Assembly (NCBI GenBank): GCA_030156615.1
Contig: JASGME010000010.1
Span: 1 to 40,129 of the forward strand
Source: Candidatus Woesearchaeota archaeon
Lineage (GTDB): Archaea; Nanobdellota; Nanobdellia; Woesearchaeales; UBA119
Length of the DNA stretch: 40,129 nucleotides
Reading direction: 5' to 3'
Shown here: in pieces, positions 17,878 through 26,952 of the stretch
Numbering within the stretch: position 1 is the first letter of the stretch
How the letters are laid out: each line of letters begins with the position of its first letter
Made by a program: the position numbers and the translations under genes
Notes under the pieces: generated by a model
Databases searched by the model: none
What the model saw: only the letters and a program-made list of their open reading frames with translations
What the model was told of the DNA's origin: nothing

Positions 17878-18346
17878 GAAAAAGGCAATCTTGCTGACTC
17901 TTTTGATTTTTGCTTTAACTTTCATCTCTTTAATTATAAATAATCAAATAAGAGAAATCCTTCCGAGTAAGGAGTTCATGCCTTTTATAAGCATAGAAGT
18001 TGTATTCAACGAAGGGGCAAGTTTCGGGATCCTTGGAAGTTATCCAAATCTTGTATTAATCTTATCGCTTCTAATTGTTGCAGGATTAACCTTCTATCTT
18101 TTTTACCTTATCTTTCATGAATCCAGCAAAAACACTTCCTTAGTTAATATCATCAGCCTTTGTCTGATGATTTCAGGAGGCCTTAGCAACTTAATAGAAA
18201 GGATTATTTATGGAAATGTTGTAGACTACTTCAGAATAGGAGCTTGGCCTAACTTCAACATAGCTGATTCTCTAATCTCCATAGGTGTTGCCCTTCTGAT
18301 TTTTTCTGTTATAAAAGAAGAAAAAGGAATGAAAAAGAACCGATAA
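17846..18346 (+). CDS. lspA: Lipoprotein signal peptidase (signal peptidase II)
   Basis: The aspartyl protease that cuts lipoprotein signal peptides before the lipidated Cys, within the membrane. Four hydrophobic segments are present. FNEGASFGIL matches the NxGxAFG loop; GGLSNLIERIIYGNVVDYF holds the Asn and the first catalytic Asp (VVD), and FNIADSLI the second. The usual NLIDR is NLIER here, outside the catalytic pair. The start is the ATG inside the preceding gene; a TTG 15 nt earlier is the only longer choice. LspA is standard in bacteria and patchy in archaea, so transfer is likely. A candidate substrate is encoded at 4519-4920. Confidence 0.9.
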   Translation: MKRKKETSSGRKKAILLTLLIFALTFISLIINNQIREILPSKEFMPFISIEVVFNEGASFGILGSYPNLVLILSLLIVAGLTFYLFYLIFHESSKNTSLVNIISLCLMISGGLSNLIERIIYGNVVDYFRIGAWPNFNIADSLISIGVALLIFSVIKEEKGMKKNR

Positions 18347-18348
18347 AA

Positions 18349-19191
18349 TTATCTAACGCAAAAATGAGACTTAAGGCCCGCCGCCTCTGCTTTTTCCTTA
18401 CTATCATAAAATCTTTTTTTCTTAAGGCGTTTTGCTACTGGACAATCCAAAGAATGGTAATATTCTGAGTTCCTGCCCGCAACATAACTTATTTTTTTAT
18501 CCTGTTCCTTCCCCTTTTCTGTTTCCTTTGCCTCTTTTATATTATTAATCTCTTCAGCTTCAACTGCAAGAGGTTTATGCTTCGTACTAACAATTCCTTT
18601 TATCTCCTGATTGAGCTCCTCTGCTTTCTGCTCAATCTCCTTTAATAGAGTTTTTACTGTCTTGTTCTCAGTTTCGTCATGTTTAAGATCTTCAATCTCT
18701 TCTTCATTATCCTCAAAATCTTTGTATGGCTCTATAATTGGTTTTTTTAGAGAAGAAACACCGATTTCCTTTTCAATAGCGTCTTTTTTGCTTTGTAGTT
18801 GTCTTTTGTCTTTATCTGAAGACGCTGATTTTTCTGATGTCGGTTCAGGGAAAAAAACCCTTTTTTTTGGTTCAGGGCCAATCTTAAGAATGCAATCAAT
18901 TACACCCATTAGAGAGAGAATGCATGATAATGCAATCAGCATACTTCTCTGACCATTTACAATCTCAAGAGTTATTAAGAATAGATTTAGAAAAAAGGCA
19001 TTTAAAAGGAAGAAAGAAGAAAGATTGAAATTAATACTATACATAAGGAAAGAGAATGCTGCAACTATTATTGTAGCATAAAATAAAAACTCGTCAAAAG
19101 GAGAATCATAATGAATTCCAAATGTCCTTAAATCAATCAAAACAACAATTGCGAATAAAATATACGTCCAAAATAGAGATTTGCCTTTCAT
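18349..19191 (-). CDS. Membrane protein with C-terminal Ada-like metal-binding domain
   Basis: Four or more hydrophobic helices fill residues 5-110. A charged, disordered and coiled region (about 115-230) follows, and the last 45 residues read YVAGRNSEYYHSLDCPVAKR...RFYDSKEKAEAAGLKSHFC. That ending matches the small zinc-type module of Ada and nuclease-associated proteins (YHxxDCPxAKRI ... F.S.EEA...G), with two cysteines and His as likely ligands. The start is ATG 19191, 26 nt after a TATATAG-type box, hence leaderless. The arrangement suggests a cytoplasmic metal or nucleic-acid-binding tail on a membrane anchor; the role is unknown. Confidence 0.65.
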   Translation of the reverse strand: MKGKSLFWTYILFAIVVLIDLRTFGIHYDSPFDEFLFYATIIVAAFSFLMYSINFNLSSFFLLNAFFLNLFLITLEIVNGQRSMLIALSCILSLMGVIDCILKIGPEPKKRVFFPEPTSEKSASSDKDKRQLQSKKDAIEKEIGVSSLKKPIIEPYKDFEDNEEEIEDLKHDETENKTVKTLLKEIEQKAEELNQEIKGIVSTKHKPLAVEAEEINNIKEAKETEKGKEQDKKISYVAGRNSEYYHSLDCPVAKRLKKKRFYDSKEKAEAAGLKSHFCVR

Positions 19192-19254
19192 ACAAAACAA
19201 AGAATCATAGAACTATATAAATTTTTTTATCTTTCAGTGGTAACACAAGCTCTA

Positions 19255-19803
19255 TTAACCTTTAACAAACCATCTTTTTGGCAATGCCTTAACAATTTCT
19301 TCTGCAACCTCTTCAATAGTTTTTCCTTTTGTATCAATTATTAAATCAAATCTGTCAAGTTGAGGGAAATCAATATTGTAGTATTTCTTATACCGAAGCT
19401 TCTGTGATTCCTCTCTTAATCTTATATTTTTTAGAATCTCTTCAAAACTCAATCCCCTGTTCTCTTCTCTTTTCTGCTTAAATATTCTTTCGGCTGCTTC
19501 TCTCTCACCGATGTCCAGAAATATCTTAATTGAGTCAGGAATAAAAAAATAGCCAAGTCTTGCATCTACTATGAAATTATCTTCCTTTTCTCCAAGTTCT
19601 TTCAGCCAGTCATCTATTTTCTTATCATATTCGTTATTCTCTTCAGCAATCCTTGAAAATTCCATTAAGCCCATTTCCTTCTCTCTTGCCAATTCCCTCA
19701 TATATTCTCCAGCTGAATAATATCTTAATCCAAGTTTTTTAGAGAGCTCCCTTGCCACACTGCTCTTTCCTGCTCCTATCCTGCCAGAAATTGTTATTTT
19801 CAT
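19255..19803 (-). CDS. cmk: Cytidylate kinase (archaeal type)
   Basis: A P-loop kinase that phosphorylates CMP/dCMP. GRIGAGKSS is the P-loop, YYSAGEYMRELA the substrate helix, VDARLGYFF the Walker B-like strand and RLREESQKLRYKKYYNID the lid with the nucleotide-contacting arginines. At 182 aa it fits the short archaeal CMP kinases rather than bacterial Cmk (about 225 aa). AGGTGAT lies 5 nt before the ATG. Confidence 0.9.
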   Translation of the reverse strand: MKITISGRIGAGKSSVARELSKKLGLRYYSAGEYMRELAREKEMGLMEFSRIAEENNEYDKKIDDWLKELGEKEDNFIVDARLGYFFIPDSIKIFLDIGEREAAERIFKQKREENRGLSFEEILKNIRLREESQKLRYKKYYNIDFPQLDRFDLIIDTKGKTIEEVAEEIVKALPKRWFVKG

Positions 19804-19897
19804 TAATCATCACCTTTTTAAACATCAAAACTAATATTTAAACATATATAAAATCAAATGAAAGATTAAATAAAACTAATGATTATACTAATTAAAA

Positions 19898-21202
19898 ATG
19901 GATACAAAATGTGTTTTTTGTAAAGGCAGGCTGTACTGCGGAAGGCCTTTTTGTCCTATTGCTGCAAAGATAAAGCATATGGAAAAAAGGGTCAGCTCAC
20001 TGAAGCAGGAATACGAGGCAGAGGCTCCAAACATTTTCGTTGGCAGATATGGATATCCAGATGTTAATGTGGGCGTGCTATCTGTTGAACATTACAAAGA
20101 TAATGATGAGCCAAAGAAATGGGCAAAAGACTATTATTCTATAAATCAGATAATTGGATTAAGAGAAGAACTAATAAATAGCGGTAAAAAGTTAAGCGTT
20201 CATACACCCAAGGTTAATCATTCTAAGGCTTTAACCAAACAAGGCTCTGAAAGATTGAGAGATAGTGAAGAACATAACGAAAGCTCAAAATTAAAGCAAG
20301 AATTACAGGATATTTCTATGGCGCAAAAGCCGTCTAATGTTGAGGTTAAACTAAGTGAGATGCCAAAGCCTAAGCTTAATTTTAACCAGCATCTTGCACC
20401 AACAAACATAATGGCAGGGCTTTCGCAGTTGAAGATAATCTCAAACCCTGATATAAAAAAAGCAACGTATAATGTTAATGATGCAGATGATATGAAAACA
20501 GAGGATGCTGTTGAATACCTTATGAAGAAGAACTACGATGAATATTCTATCCAGAAATTGCTCGCTGGCGGCGTTTTAGGTTCAAAGGAAGAGAGACGGT
20601 TCGTACCTACAAGATGGGCGATTACTGCTACAGATGATATGATGGGTAAAAAGATAAAGGAAAAAATTAGCGAAAATCAGGAGCTTGATTATACATTGTT
20701 CTTCGGCGGATATCTTGGAAACTATTACATGATTCTTTTCTTTCCTGCTCCTTTTTCTTATGAGTTATATGAGATGGCAATAGAACAAAATAATACAGCT
20801 GAAAGGATTAAAGGAATTGTTCCTAAATATATGCATGATTATGAAGGCTTCAATGGCAGGAAAGATTATGCTTCTGATACTGCAGGAGGATATTATGCTG
20901 CAAGGCTTTCAATCTTAAAGAAATTAGATGCCCTTAAGAAAAAAGCCAGTGTTCTTGCTTTAAGATTTGTTACAAATGAATATTGGGCTCCTCTCGGTGT
21001 TTGGGTAGTTCGGGAAGCAGTTGGAAAAGCTCTTGATAGCAGAGGAATAAGATTTGCCTCAAAAGAACTGATGTTAGAATATGCTGCTTCTCTCAGCTTT
21101 AGGAAATACAATGTTGATTTAAAAAGATTGTTGGCCAATAGTTTCCTGTTAAATAATATTTTGAAGCAGCGAACACTAAAAGATTTTGAGATGAATAATT
21201 GA
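19898..21202 (+). CDS. nre: Nre family DNA repair protein
   Basis: The N-terminus holds a four-cysteine zinc site (C5, C8, C14, C19). PNIFVGRYGYPDVNVG and the block RFVPTRWAITATDDMMGK are Nre hallmarks, as is NEYWAPLGVWVVREAVGKAL near the end. Nre proteins act in repair of DNA damage caused by mitomycin C and bind PCNA in Haloferax. The last residues QRTLKDFEMN form a plausible PCNA-interacting peptide (QxxLxxF). A low-complexity linker (about 105-150) between the zinc finger and the core looks variable. It diverges from cmk. Confidence 0.9.
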   Translation: MDTKCVFCKGRLYCGRPFCPIAAKIKHMEKRVSSLKQEYEAEAPNIFVGRYGYPDVNVGVLSVEHYKDNDEPKKWAKDYYSINQIIGLREELINSGKKLSVHTPKVNHSKALTKQGSERLRDSEEHNESSKLKQELQDISMAQKPSNVEVKLSEMPKPKLNFNQHLAPTNIMAGLSQLKIISNPDIKKATYNVNDADDMKTEDAVEYLMKKNYDEYSIQKLLAGGVLGSKEERRFVPTRWAITATDDMMGKKIKEKISENQELDYTLFFGGYLGNYYMILFFPAPFSYELYEMAIEQNNTAERIKGIVPKYMHDYEGFNGRKDYASDTAGGYYAARLSILKKLDALKKKASVLALRFVTNEYWAPLGVWVVREAVGKALDSRGIRFASKELMLEYAASLSFRKYNVDLKRLLANSFLLNNILKQRTLKDFEMNN

Positions 21203-21212
21203 TTATTGAATT

Positions 21213-22253
21213 TTAGGTATTCAATTCACAAATCCCACCTGTTTTTGTGCATTTAAAAGTTCCTTTCTCGCATTTGTTCCAACACTCACCATTGCATAAA
21301 ATAGTATCATTTTTGCATTCAGTTTCTTCCAAGCCATATTTCCTTCTCAAATCGAGCCATAATTCATATTTTTCAACATTTTTATAGTTCTCATTTTCTT
21401 CTAAGAATTTTTCTAATTCTATATATTTTATCATATCGTTATATTCTATATTCACTGATTCAAAAGAATATCCATCGCTTATTACAATTACTTCAGGATC
21501 ACTGTATAATTTACCGACATTTCTATATTCTCTTTGAGAATCAGTAATTATTGTAGGAGCGGTTGATTCTACAAAGCAATATCCTGTATTTTTATAACTG
21601 TATTCTAATGGACACTTAATACCAACAGCATCGTGATTTTCAGGACCAAATCTAAAGATTGCAGTTCCATATCCTAGTTCTCTTAATAGATATACAAGCA
21701 ATTTTGATTTTTCTGAACATACCCCTGACATAGTATACATCACTTCATAAGGATATTTTCCTGTAATGTTTCCTTCTTCTAAACCTTTGTAATCGTAGGG
21801 AATATTTTGTACTAGACTGATTACTATTCTTGCTTTATCATCGCGACTTAAAGACAGATTTTCTATGTAATTAACAAATGGTTTAAGAAACTCCTTTTGG
21901 TATTTGTTGTTGAGGTCGCGCATAATAAAATCTTTATCTGTAACTTTTTCTCCTTGATGAACCTTAATAGTTCTACTAAGTCCTTTAAGATAATCATTTA
22001 ATCCTTCATACAAAGTGTAATTTATCTCCCAACGTGTTCCGTTGAAAGTGAATACAAACTTGTTTTCTTTTGGGCCCTTCATTAATTCTTCATTCGTAAT
22101 AAAAGGGCTCGATTCGTAATCAAGAATATTTGAAGTATAATTTATATTGTCGCCATAAATCAAACATATTATTATTAAAATCAAAAATAAGGAAAATATA
22201 AGAGATACTATGAATTTTACAAACGAAATTATTTTCTTAATGAATTCCCTCAT
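21213..22253 (-). CDS. Secreted transglutaminase-like cysteine protein
   Basis: One N-terminal membrane anchor (about 11-34) precedes an extracytoplasmic domain. MSGVCSEKSKLLVYLLRELGY carries the catalytic Cys179, NHDAVGI the His207, and CFVESTAP the likely third residue (E229). This is the transglutaminase/NlpC-like papain fold, which in archaea usually acts as a protease or amidase. The tail (after residue 315) has six closely spaced cysteines in ECKNDTILCNGECWNKCEKG, probably disulfide-bonded. Convergent with nre, 10 nt apart. Confidence 0.75.
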   Translation of the reverse strand: MREFIKKIISFVKFIVSLIFSLFLILIIICLIYGDNINYTSNILDYESSPFITNEELMKGPKENKFVFTFNGTRWEINYTLYEGLNDYLKGLSRTIKVHQGEKVTDKDFIMRDLNNKYQKEFLKPFVNYIENLSLSRDDKARIVISLVQNIPYDYKGLEEGNITGKYPYEVMYTMSGVCSEKSKLLVYLLRELGYGTAIFRFGPENHDAVGIKCPLEYSYKNTGYCFVESTAPTIITDSQREYRNVGKLYSDPEVIVISDGYSFESVNIEYNDMIKYIELEKFLEENENYKNVEKYELWLDLRRKYGLEETECKNDTILCNGECWNKCEKGTFKCTKTGGICELNT

Positions 22254-22410
22254 CTTTATAACTTATTCTAAAACTCTATTTAAATTATATGTTTTTTCTG
22301 ATTGTTGATCCTTGCCTCGTAATTTTCTCTTTTTCTTCTTTTGAAAAAAGAGTCTCCAAAATTAAATATTAAAAAATTGCAATTCAGTAAATATGAACGA
22401 CAAGAAAACT

Positions 22411-22433
22411 TTATATAGACTGATTAATAATCA
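22411..22433 (+). promoter_or_regulatory. top6B promoter with overlapping palindrome
   Basis: TTATATAG (22411-22418) is the TATA box. A perfect palindrome, TGATTAATAATCA (22421-22433), lies right after it and before the expected transcription start near 22438. A protein bound there would block polymerase recruitment, so this could be a repressor operator for the topoisomerase VI operon. Confidence 0.45.
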
Positions 22434-22493
22434 GCGCGAGATGTAGGCAAAATATGCTATTAAATTATGCATACAACAATAAAGGGGATTTAT

Positions 22494-24317
22494 ATGAGTG
22501 ATATGAAAAACGAGAAAACATTGCTAGATTTCTCTGATTCAAAAGGAGATAATCTAAAAAATGATGCTAATTCTGAAGTAGAATCTCTTGTTGAAACAAA
22601 AGCAAACAATCCTGAAAAGAACAGCCAAAGGCAAAAAAAAGAGAAAGTGATAGATGCTGAGGACTTAGGAAAAAAGCAGAGAGAGATCTCTATTGCAGAA
22701 TTCTTTGAGAAAAACAGGCATCTGCTTGGATTTGATAATAAGAGGAAAGCTCTCCTGACTTCAGTGAAAGAAGCAGTTGATAACTCTTTGGATGCTTGCG
22801 AGGATGCTCGAATCCTGCCTGAAATTATTGTAGAGATCATACAAATGGACGATGAAAGATACAGGGTTGTTGTTGAAGATAACGGGCCAGGAATAGTTAA
22901 AGAACAGGTGCCAAAGATTTTTGGAAAGCTTTTATATGGTTCAAGATTCCATTCTATGAAACAGAGCAGAGGACAGCAGGGCATAGGTATCTCAGCAGTT
23001 GCTCTTTATAGCCAGCTAACAACAGGAAGACCTATTAAGGTTCAATCAAGAACTTCTCCGAACTCAAAGGCTCATTACTTTGAGATTAGCATCGATACAT
23101 TAAAGAACACTCCGCTTATTAATAAATATGAGGAGATTGAATGGAAAAAAGAAAGGGGAACGAGAATAGAAGTTGATATAGAAGGGAATTATTACAGAGG
23201 AGCTCAGTCTGTTGATGAATATCTGAAGCAGACGGCAATAGTTAATCCGCATGCAACTATAATCTATCTAAGCCCAAAAGGAGATCAGCAGATATTCGCA
23301 AGGGCTACAGAAGAGCTCCCGGAAGAAGCTAAAGAGATAAAGCCGCATCCACAGGGGGTTGAGTTAGGAGTATTCTTAAGGGTGATCTCTTCAAATCCTG
23401 CAAAGACAATTCATTCTTTTCTTACATCTTCGTTTTCTAGAGTTAGTGCAAGTATTGCATCAAAAGTCTTGGAGTCTGCTGGCATTGATCCGAAAAAAAA
23501 GCCTTCTTCTCTTTCCCGGGCAGAATGCATAACACTCTACAATATTATACAAAAAACAAAATTCATGGCTCCTCCAACAGATTGTCTTTCTCCAATAGGC
23601 AAAGAAGAATTTGAAAAAGGGCTTAGGAAGGAGGTAAATGCAGAGTTCTACGATGTTGTATCCCGCCCAGCATCAGTTTACAGAGGCAATCCTTTTAAAA
23701 TAGAAGCAGGAATTGCTTATGGAGGTAAGCTTTCTTCTGAGGATCCAGCAACAATCTTAAGATTTGCAAATCGTGTTCCTCTGCTTTATCAGGCAGGGGC
23801 ATGTGTCTTTACTAAGGCAGTAATTTCAACAAATTGGAGAGCATATGGATTAAATCAGCCAAAGGGAAGTCTCCCTGTAGGTCCTATAGTTATAGCCTTG
23901 CATATTGCCTCTGTCTGGACTCCATATACAAGTGAGGCTAAAGAAGCGATTGCATCTTATCCAGAAATTCTTAAGGAAGTTAAATTAGCATTGCAGGATT
24001 TAGGGAGAACTCTTAAATCCTATATTAACAAAAAGAATAAGACAAAGATTGAGGTAAAGAAGCGTTCATATATCTCAAGGTTTATTCCTCATATTGCAAA
24101 TTCAATAGATAAAATCCTTGGAGAGAATAATGAAAAAGAACTGGAGGAAAAGTTGAGTTTCATACTTGAAGAAAGACGCGGAAAACTCGGTAACATAGAA
24201 TTTGATGAAAAGGCAAATAAAGATTTTGATGATAGCTTTGCAATAACTCGGGGCACAGGACTTATTGAAGATTCCCTTGAAGAGGACGAAACAAACAATG
24301 AAGAAGATAAATCTTAA
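22494..24317 (+). CDS. top6B: DNA topoisomerase VI subunit B
   Basis: The ATPase subunit of the type IIB topoisomerase that relaxes and decatenates DNA. The GHKL motifs are [21 protein letters not shown] and [15 protein letters not shown], with [16 protein letters not shown] in the linker H2TH region and [16 protein letters not shown] in the transducer, which carries the switch lysine. The first 60 residues before the ATPase core are charged and disordered, an addition to the usual start. ATG 22494 has GGGGAT upstream; an ATG at 22467 would add nine residues. top6A follows after 27 nt. Confidence 0.95.
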   Translation: MSDMKNEKTLLDFSDSKGDNLKNDANSEVESLVETKANNPEKNSQRQKKEKVIDAEDLGKKQREISIAEFFEKNRHLLGFDNKRKALLTSVKEAVDNSLDACEDARILPEIIVEIIQMDDERYRVVVEDNGPGIVKEQVPKIFGKLLYGSRFHSMKQSRGQQGIGISAVALYSQLTTGRPIKVQSRTSPNSKAHYFEISIDTLKNTPLINKYEEIEWKKERGTRIEVDIEGNYYRGAQSVDEYLKQTAIVNPHATIIYLSPKGDQQIFARATEELPEEAKEIKPHPQGVELGVFLRVISSNPAKTIHSFLTSSFSRVSASIASKVLESAGIDPKKKPSSLSRAECITLYNIIQKTKFMAPPTDCLSPIGKEEFEKGLRKEVNAEFYDVVSRPASVYRGNPFKIEAGIAYGGKLSSEDPATILRFANRVPLLYQAGACVFTKAVISTNWRAYGLNQPKGSLPVGPIVIALHIASVWTPYTSEAKEAIASYPEILKEVKLALQDLGRTLKSYINKKNKTKIEVKKRSYISRFIPHIANSIDKILGENNEKELEEKLSFILEERRGKLGNIEFDEKANKDFDDSFAITRGTGLIEDSLEEDETNNEEDKS

Positions 24318-24344
24318 GAACTAAACTATAAAGAGGTTGGATTT

Positions 24345-25451
24345 ATGAGCAAAAAAGAAACCGAAATTGAAGATAATGTTTTAGAGAAGATAAAGATTAT
24401 TTGCGAAGATATTAAAGAGAGTATTCTGAGGATGAAAGCTCCATCATTAAACATTCCGGTTAGGGCTTTATCAAATGTAGAATATGATCCTAATGTAGGC
24501 TATTTGAAACTAAAGAATCTAAAGAAGAAAAGAACATTGACTGCTTCAACAGCAAGATCCTTTGCACAAAGCATGAGAATGCTTGAATTATCACATCAGT
24601 TGATTAAAAGCAACGATATTGCTACCAAGAGAGAAGCCTATTATACTGCCTATAATTGGGAAGATGCGAGTTTCAAAAATCAACCAGAGTCAGACAATAT
24701 TATGGATGACATAGAAGCAACACTTGGCCTGAACAGGGAGCAGCTAGGATTCATACCTGAAGAAAAAGGAGGGGATGTTGCAGGAGATCTCATAGTTATA
24801 GATAGAGATCCAGAGACAAATGAAGAGATAAGGATTGATTGCAAAAGGATGGGAAGTGGTGCATATTCTATTCCAAGCTCTGTTGAACACCTTAAATTTG
24901 AAACTAATGCAAAGGCAATACTTGCTATTGAAACGGCAGGTATGTTTCAAAGGCTTGTAAAACATAAATACTGGGAAAAATCAAAGACAATTCTGATTTC
25001 AATGGGAGGCGTGCCTACAAGGGCATGTAGACGATTCATAAGAAGGTTGTCTGATGATAAAAATCTGCCTGTTTATGCCTTTACAGATGGAGATTTTTAT
25101 GGTTATATGAACATATACAGGACTTTGAAGGTAGGTTCAGGCAATGCTGCTCATATAAACAGATTCTTTTGCGTGCCAAATGCCCGCTTTATTGGAGTTA
25201 CTCCAGATGATATTATTGAATACAAACTGCCGACACATCCTTTAAAAGAGGTTGATATCAAGCGAGGGAAAGATGCATTGAAGAATGATCCTTTTGTCAG
25301 ATATCATAAAGAGTGGCAGGAAGCCATTAAAAAGCAGATTGCTCTTTCAAAAAGGGCAGAGCAGCAGGCCTTTGCTAAGTATGATTTAAACTATGTAATA
25401 AGCAAATATCTGCCTGAGAAACTTGCAAATCCAAAGAAATGGCTGCCTTAA
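24345..25451 (+). CDS. top6A: DNA topoisomerase VI subunit A
   Basis: The DNA-cleaving subunit, homologous to Spo11. The 5Y-CAP domain motif TKREAYYTAYN has the catalytic tyrosine (Y100 by analogy with Spo11). The TOPRIM acidic residues are in AIETAGMF (E196) and TDGDFYGY (D248, D250). Length 368 aa is normal. A GAGGTTGG site precedes the ATG, and it follows top6B as an operon. Confidence 0.95.
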   Translation: MSKKETEIEDNVLEKIKIICEDIKESILRMKAPSLNIPVRALSNVEYDPNVGYLKLKNLKKKRTLTASTARSFAQSMRMLELSHQLIKSNDIATKREAYYTAYNWEDASFKNQPESDNIMDDIEATLGLNREQLGFIPEEKGGDVAGDLIVIDRDPETNEEIRIDCKRMGSGAYSIPSSVEHLKFETNAKAILAIETAGMFQRLVKHKYWEKSKTILISMGGVPTRACRRFIRRLSDDKNLPVYAFTDGDFYGYMNIYRTLKVGSGNAAHINRFFCVPNARFIGVTPDDIIEYKLPTHPLKEVDIKRGKDALKNDPFVRYHKEWQEAIKKQIALSKRAEQQAFAKYDLNYVISKYLPEKLANPKKWLP

Positions 25452-25512
25452 CGAATATAAACAACTTTTCCCTTAGAAAAAAATAAAAACATCTTCTTAT
25501 GAAAACTCGAGC

Positions 25513-26067
25513 ATGAAAAAGAGAAAGGTTGTCTTTCACGGGACATCTGAGAAGAGCCTTGAAGGAATTCTAAATGATGGAAAGATACTCCCTTCAGGGG
25601 GAAGATATGGAACTGGAGTTTATTGTAGGAGTAGTTTAAGCAAGACCTTTAATGATTATCAGTGCTTCTTAGGAATTCGTTTGAGAGGACTCGAAGAGAT
25701 TGCTGCAGTGCCCGGTAATAAAAAGGGCAAAGAACTCCCAGGAAAATGGGTAGTATTTACAGATGAGGTCCCTCTTGATTTCATCCATGTTGCTGTCCAT
25801 TCATTTCATGTAGGAGAAAACGAGCCTAATGAGATAAAATATTATAATGTTGATGGGATTCGTTTCTATGAAGTCCCTTATTTAAATGAATTTGATAAGC
25901 AGAATAAGATGTTGTATGTATCGAATGACATAAATAAGTTATTTCAAGAGATTCCTTTTCCTAGGTATGATGAAATAAGTATCTGCGATAATTATTCTAT
26001 AACTGAAAAAAATATAGATTGGATAACACAAAAAAATAAAAATCATAATTATGAAAATCTATTGTGA
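25513..26067 (+). CDS. ADP-ribosyltransferase-like protein (putative)
   Basis: Residues 7-45 read VFHGTSEKSLEGILNDGKI, then GRYGTGVYCRSSLSKT. The pattern HGT...L..IL..G....G.GVY...S matches the NAD-binding start of PARP/KptA-like ADP-ribosyltransferases, with H9 and Y37 in the expected places. The third acidic residue cannot be placed with confidence, so activity is uncertain. The frame stops at a single TGA and then continues open in the same frame for another 127 codons. No toxin-type partner is recognised. It could be a split gene (see the next entry). Confidence 0.5.
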   Translation: MKKRKVVFHGTSEKSLEGILNDGKILPSGGRYGTGVYCRSSLSKTFNDYQCFLGIRLRGLEEIAAVPGNKKGKELPGKWVVFTDEVPLDFIHVAVHSFHVGENEPNEIKYYNVDGIRFYEVPYLNEFDKQNKMLYVSNDINKLFQEIPFPRYDEISICDNYSITEKNIDWITQKNKNHNYENLL

Positions 26068-26085
26068 TCAAAAATAGATCAATTT

Positions 26086-26451
26086 TTGAATAGTTTAGAA
26101 TATAACTTTGAAAATCTATATCTGAAAGGCATACTTCTCCCTCATCAGTCATTTCCCGGAGTTTACAGGAAAGGTATTCTGATTAAGAACATAGAGAAGG
26201 ATGACGAGCTATATATGACTTTTATAAATAATGAAAATTACGATCTATTCGGTTCAGATGGATCTTATTTTGGTATAGTTAATATATCTGAAATGACAAT
26301 GAATCATTATGAATTGTTTAATCTTGTTGACAGAATCAGGGATTACTTGGAAAAAAGCCCTATTGCTCCTGAGATGAAGCAAATAAATCTCAAAATGAGA
26401 GAAAGAGATGATTTTATTGCTGAGAAGAAACTTGAGGAGTTGATTAATTAA
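26086..26451 (+). CDS. Hypothetical protein, in-frame continuation of the upstream gene
   Basis: The best start is TTG, without a Shine-Dalgarno site, 18 nt after the upstream TGA and in the same frame. The 121 residues are rich in Asn, Tyr and Glu, with mixed beta (LYLKGILLPHQSFPGVYRK) and helix (YELFNLVDRIRDYLEK). It may be the C-terminal half of the ADP-ribosyltransferase-like protein, separated by a nonsense change, read through, or a distinct small protein. TGATC/GATCA arms (26065-26081) flank the junction. Confidence 0.4.
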   Translation: MNSLEYNFENLYLKGILLPHQSFPGVYRKGILIKNIEKDDELYMTFINNENYDLFGSDGSYFGIVNISEMTMNHYELFNLVDRIRDYLEKSPIAPEMKQINLKMRERDDFIAEKKLEELIN

Positions 26452-26505
26452 TTCTTATCAAAAGTTTTATATAAGATTAAAACAGACTCTAGTATGGTGT
26501 TTTAA

Positions 26506-26952
26506 ATGAAAGTTGTAAAAGAAGATTCAGTAGTAACATTTGATTATGTTGGGAAACTAAAAGATGGCAAGGAATTTGATAGCACAGAAGGAAAAAAGCC
26601 TTTTAAGGTTGCCCTTGGTAAAAAAGCAATTATTCCTGGTCTTGAAGATGCCTTGATTGGAAGAAAGGAAAACGAAGAATTTGATGTTGTTATAAAGAGC
26701 GATGATGCTTATGGCCCAAGACAGGAAGGGCTTAGCCAAGAAATTCCGATGGATATTTTACCAAAAGATATCCCAAAAGAAGAAGGGGTTGTTATGCAAT
26801 TAAATTATCCTGATGGAAAAGCTGTTCTTGCCACAATTACAAAAGTTGAGAAGGATAAGGTTACAGTAGATATGAATCATCCTTTGGCTGGAGAAGATGT
26901 TAGTTTTCATGTAAAGATTTTAAAGGTTGAAGAGCCTCAAAATAATGACTGA
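26506..26952 (+). CDS. FKBP-type peptidyl-prolyl isomerase, SlyD-like
   Basis: KEDSVVTFDYVGKLKDGKEFDST is the FKBP start, PFKVALGKKAIIPGLEDALIG the active-site edge, and YGPRQEGLSQEIP begins the insert-in-flap chaperone domain seen in SlyD-like short archaeal FKBPs. NHPLAGEDVSFHVKIL closes the FKBP barrel. It isomerises X-Pro bonds and assists folding. The TATA box TTTATATAAG (26466-26475) lies about 35 nt upstream. Its 3' end overlaps the convergent 98-aa gene by 16 nt. Confidence 0.93.
   Translation: MKVVKEDSVVTFDYVGKLKDGKEFDSTEGKKPFKVALGKKAIIPGLEDALIGRKENEEFDVVIKSDDAYGPRQEGLSQEIPMDILPKDIPKEEGVVMQLNYPDGKAVLATITKVEKDKVTVDMNHPLAGEDVSFHVKILKVEEPQNND

Noticed and set aside
22441-22446. ATG-TAG start-stop element upstream of top6B
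   Set aside because: A start-stop pair can arise by chance; no ribosome-binding site precedes it.
22490-22984. 164-codon minus-strand frame inside top6B
   Set aside because: Shadow of the top6B coding sequence; no promoter or ribosome-binding site, Ser-rich composition typical of antisense.
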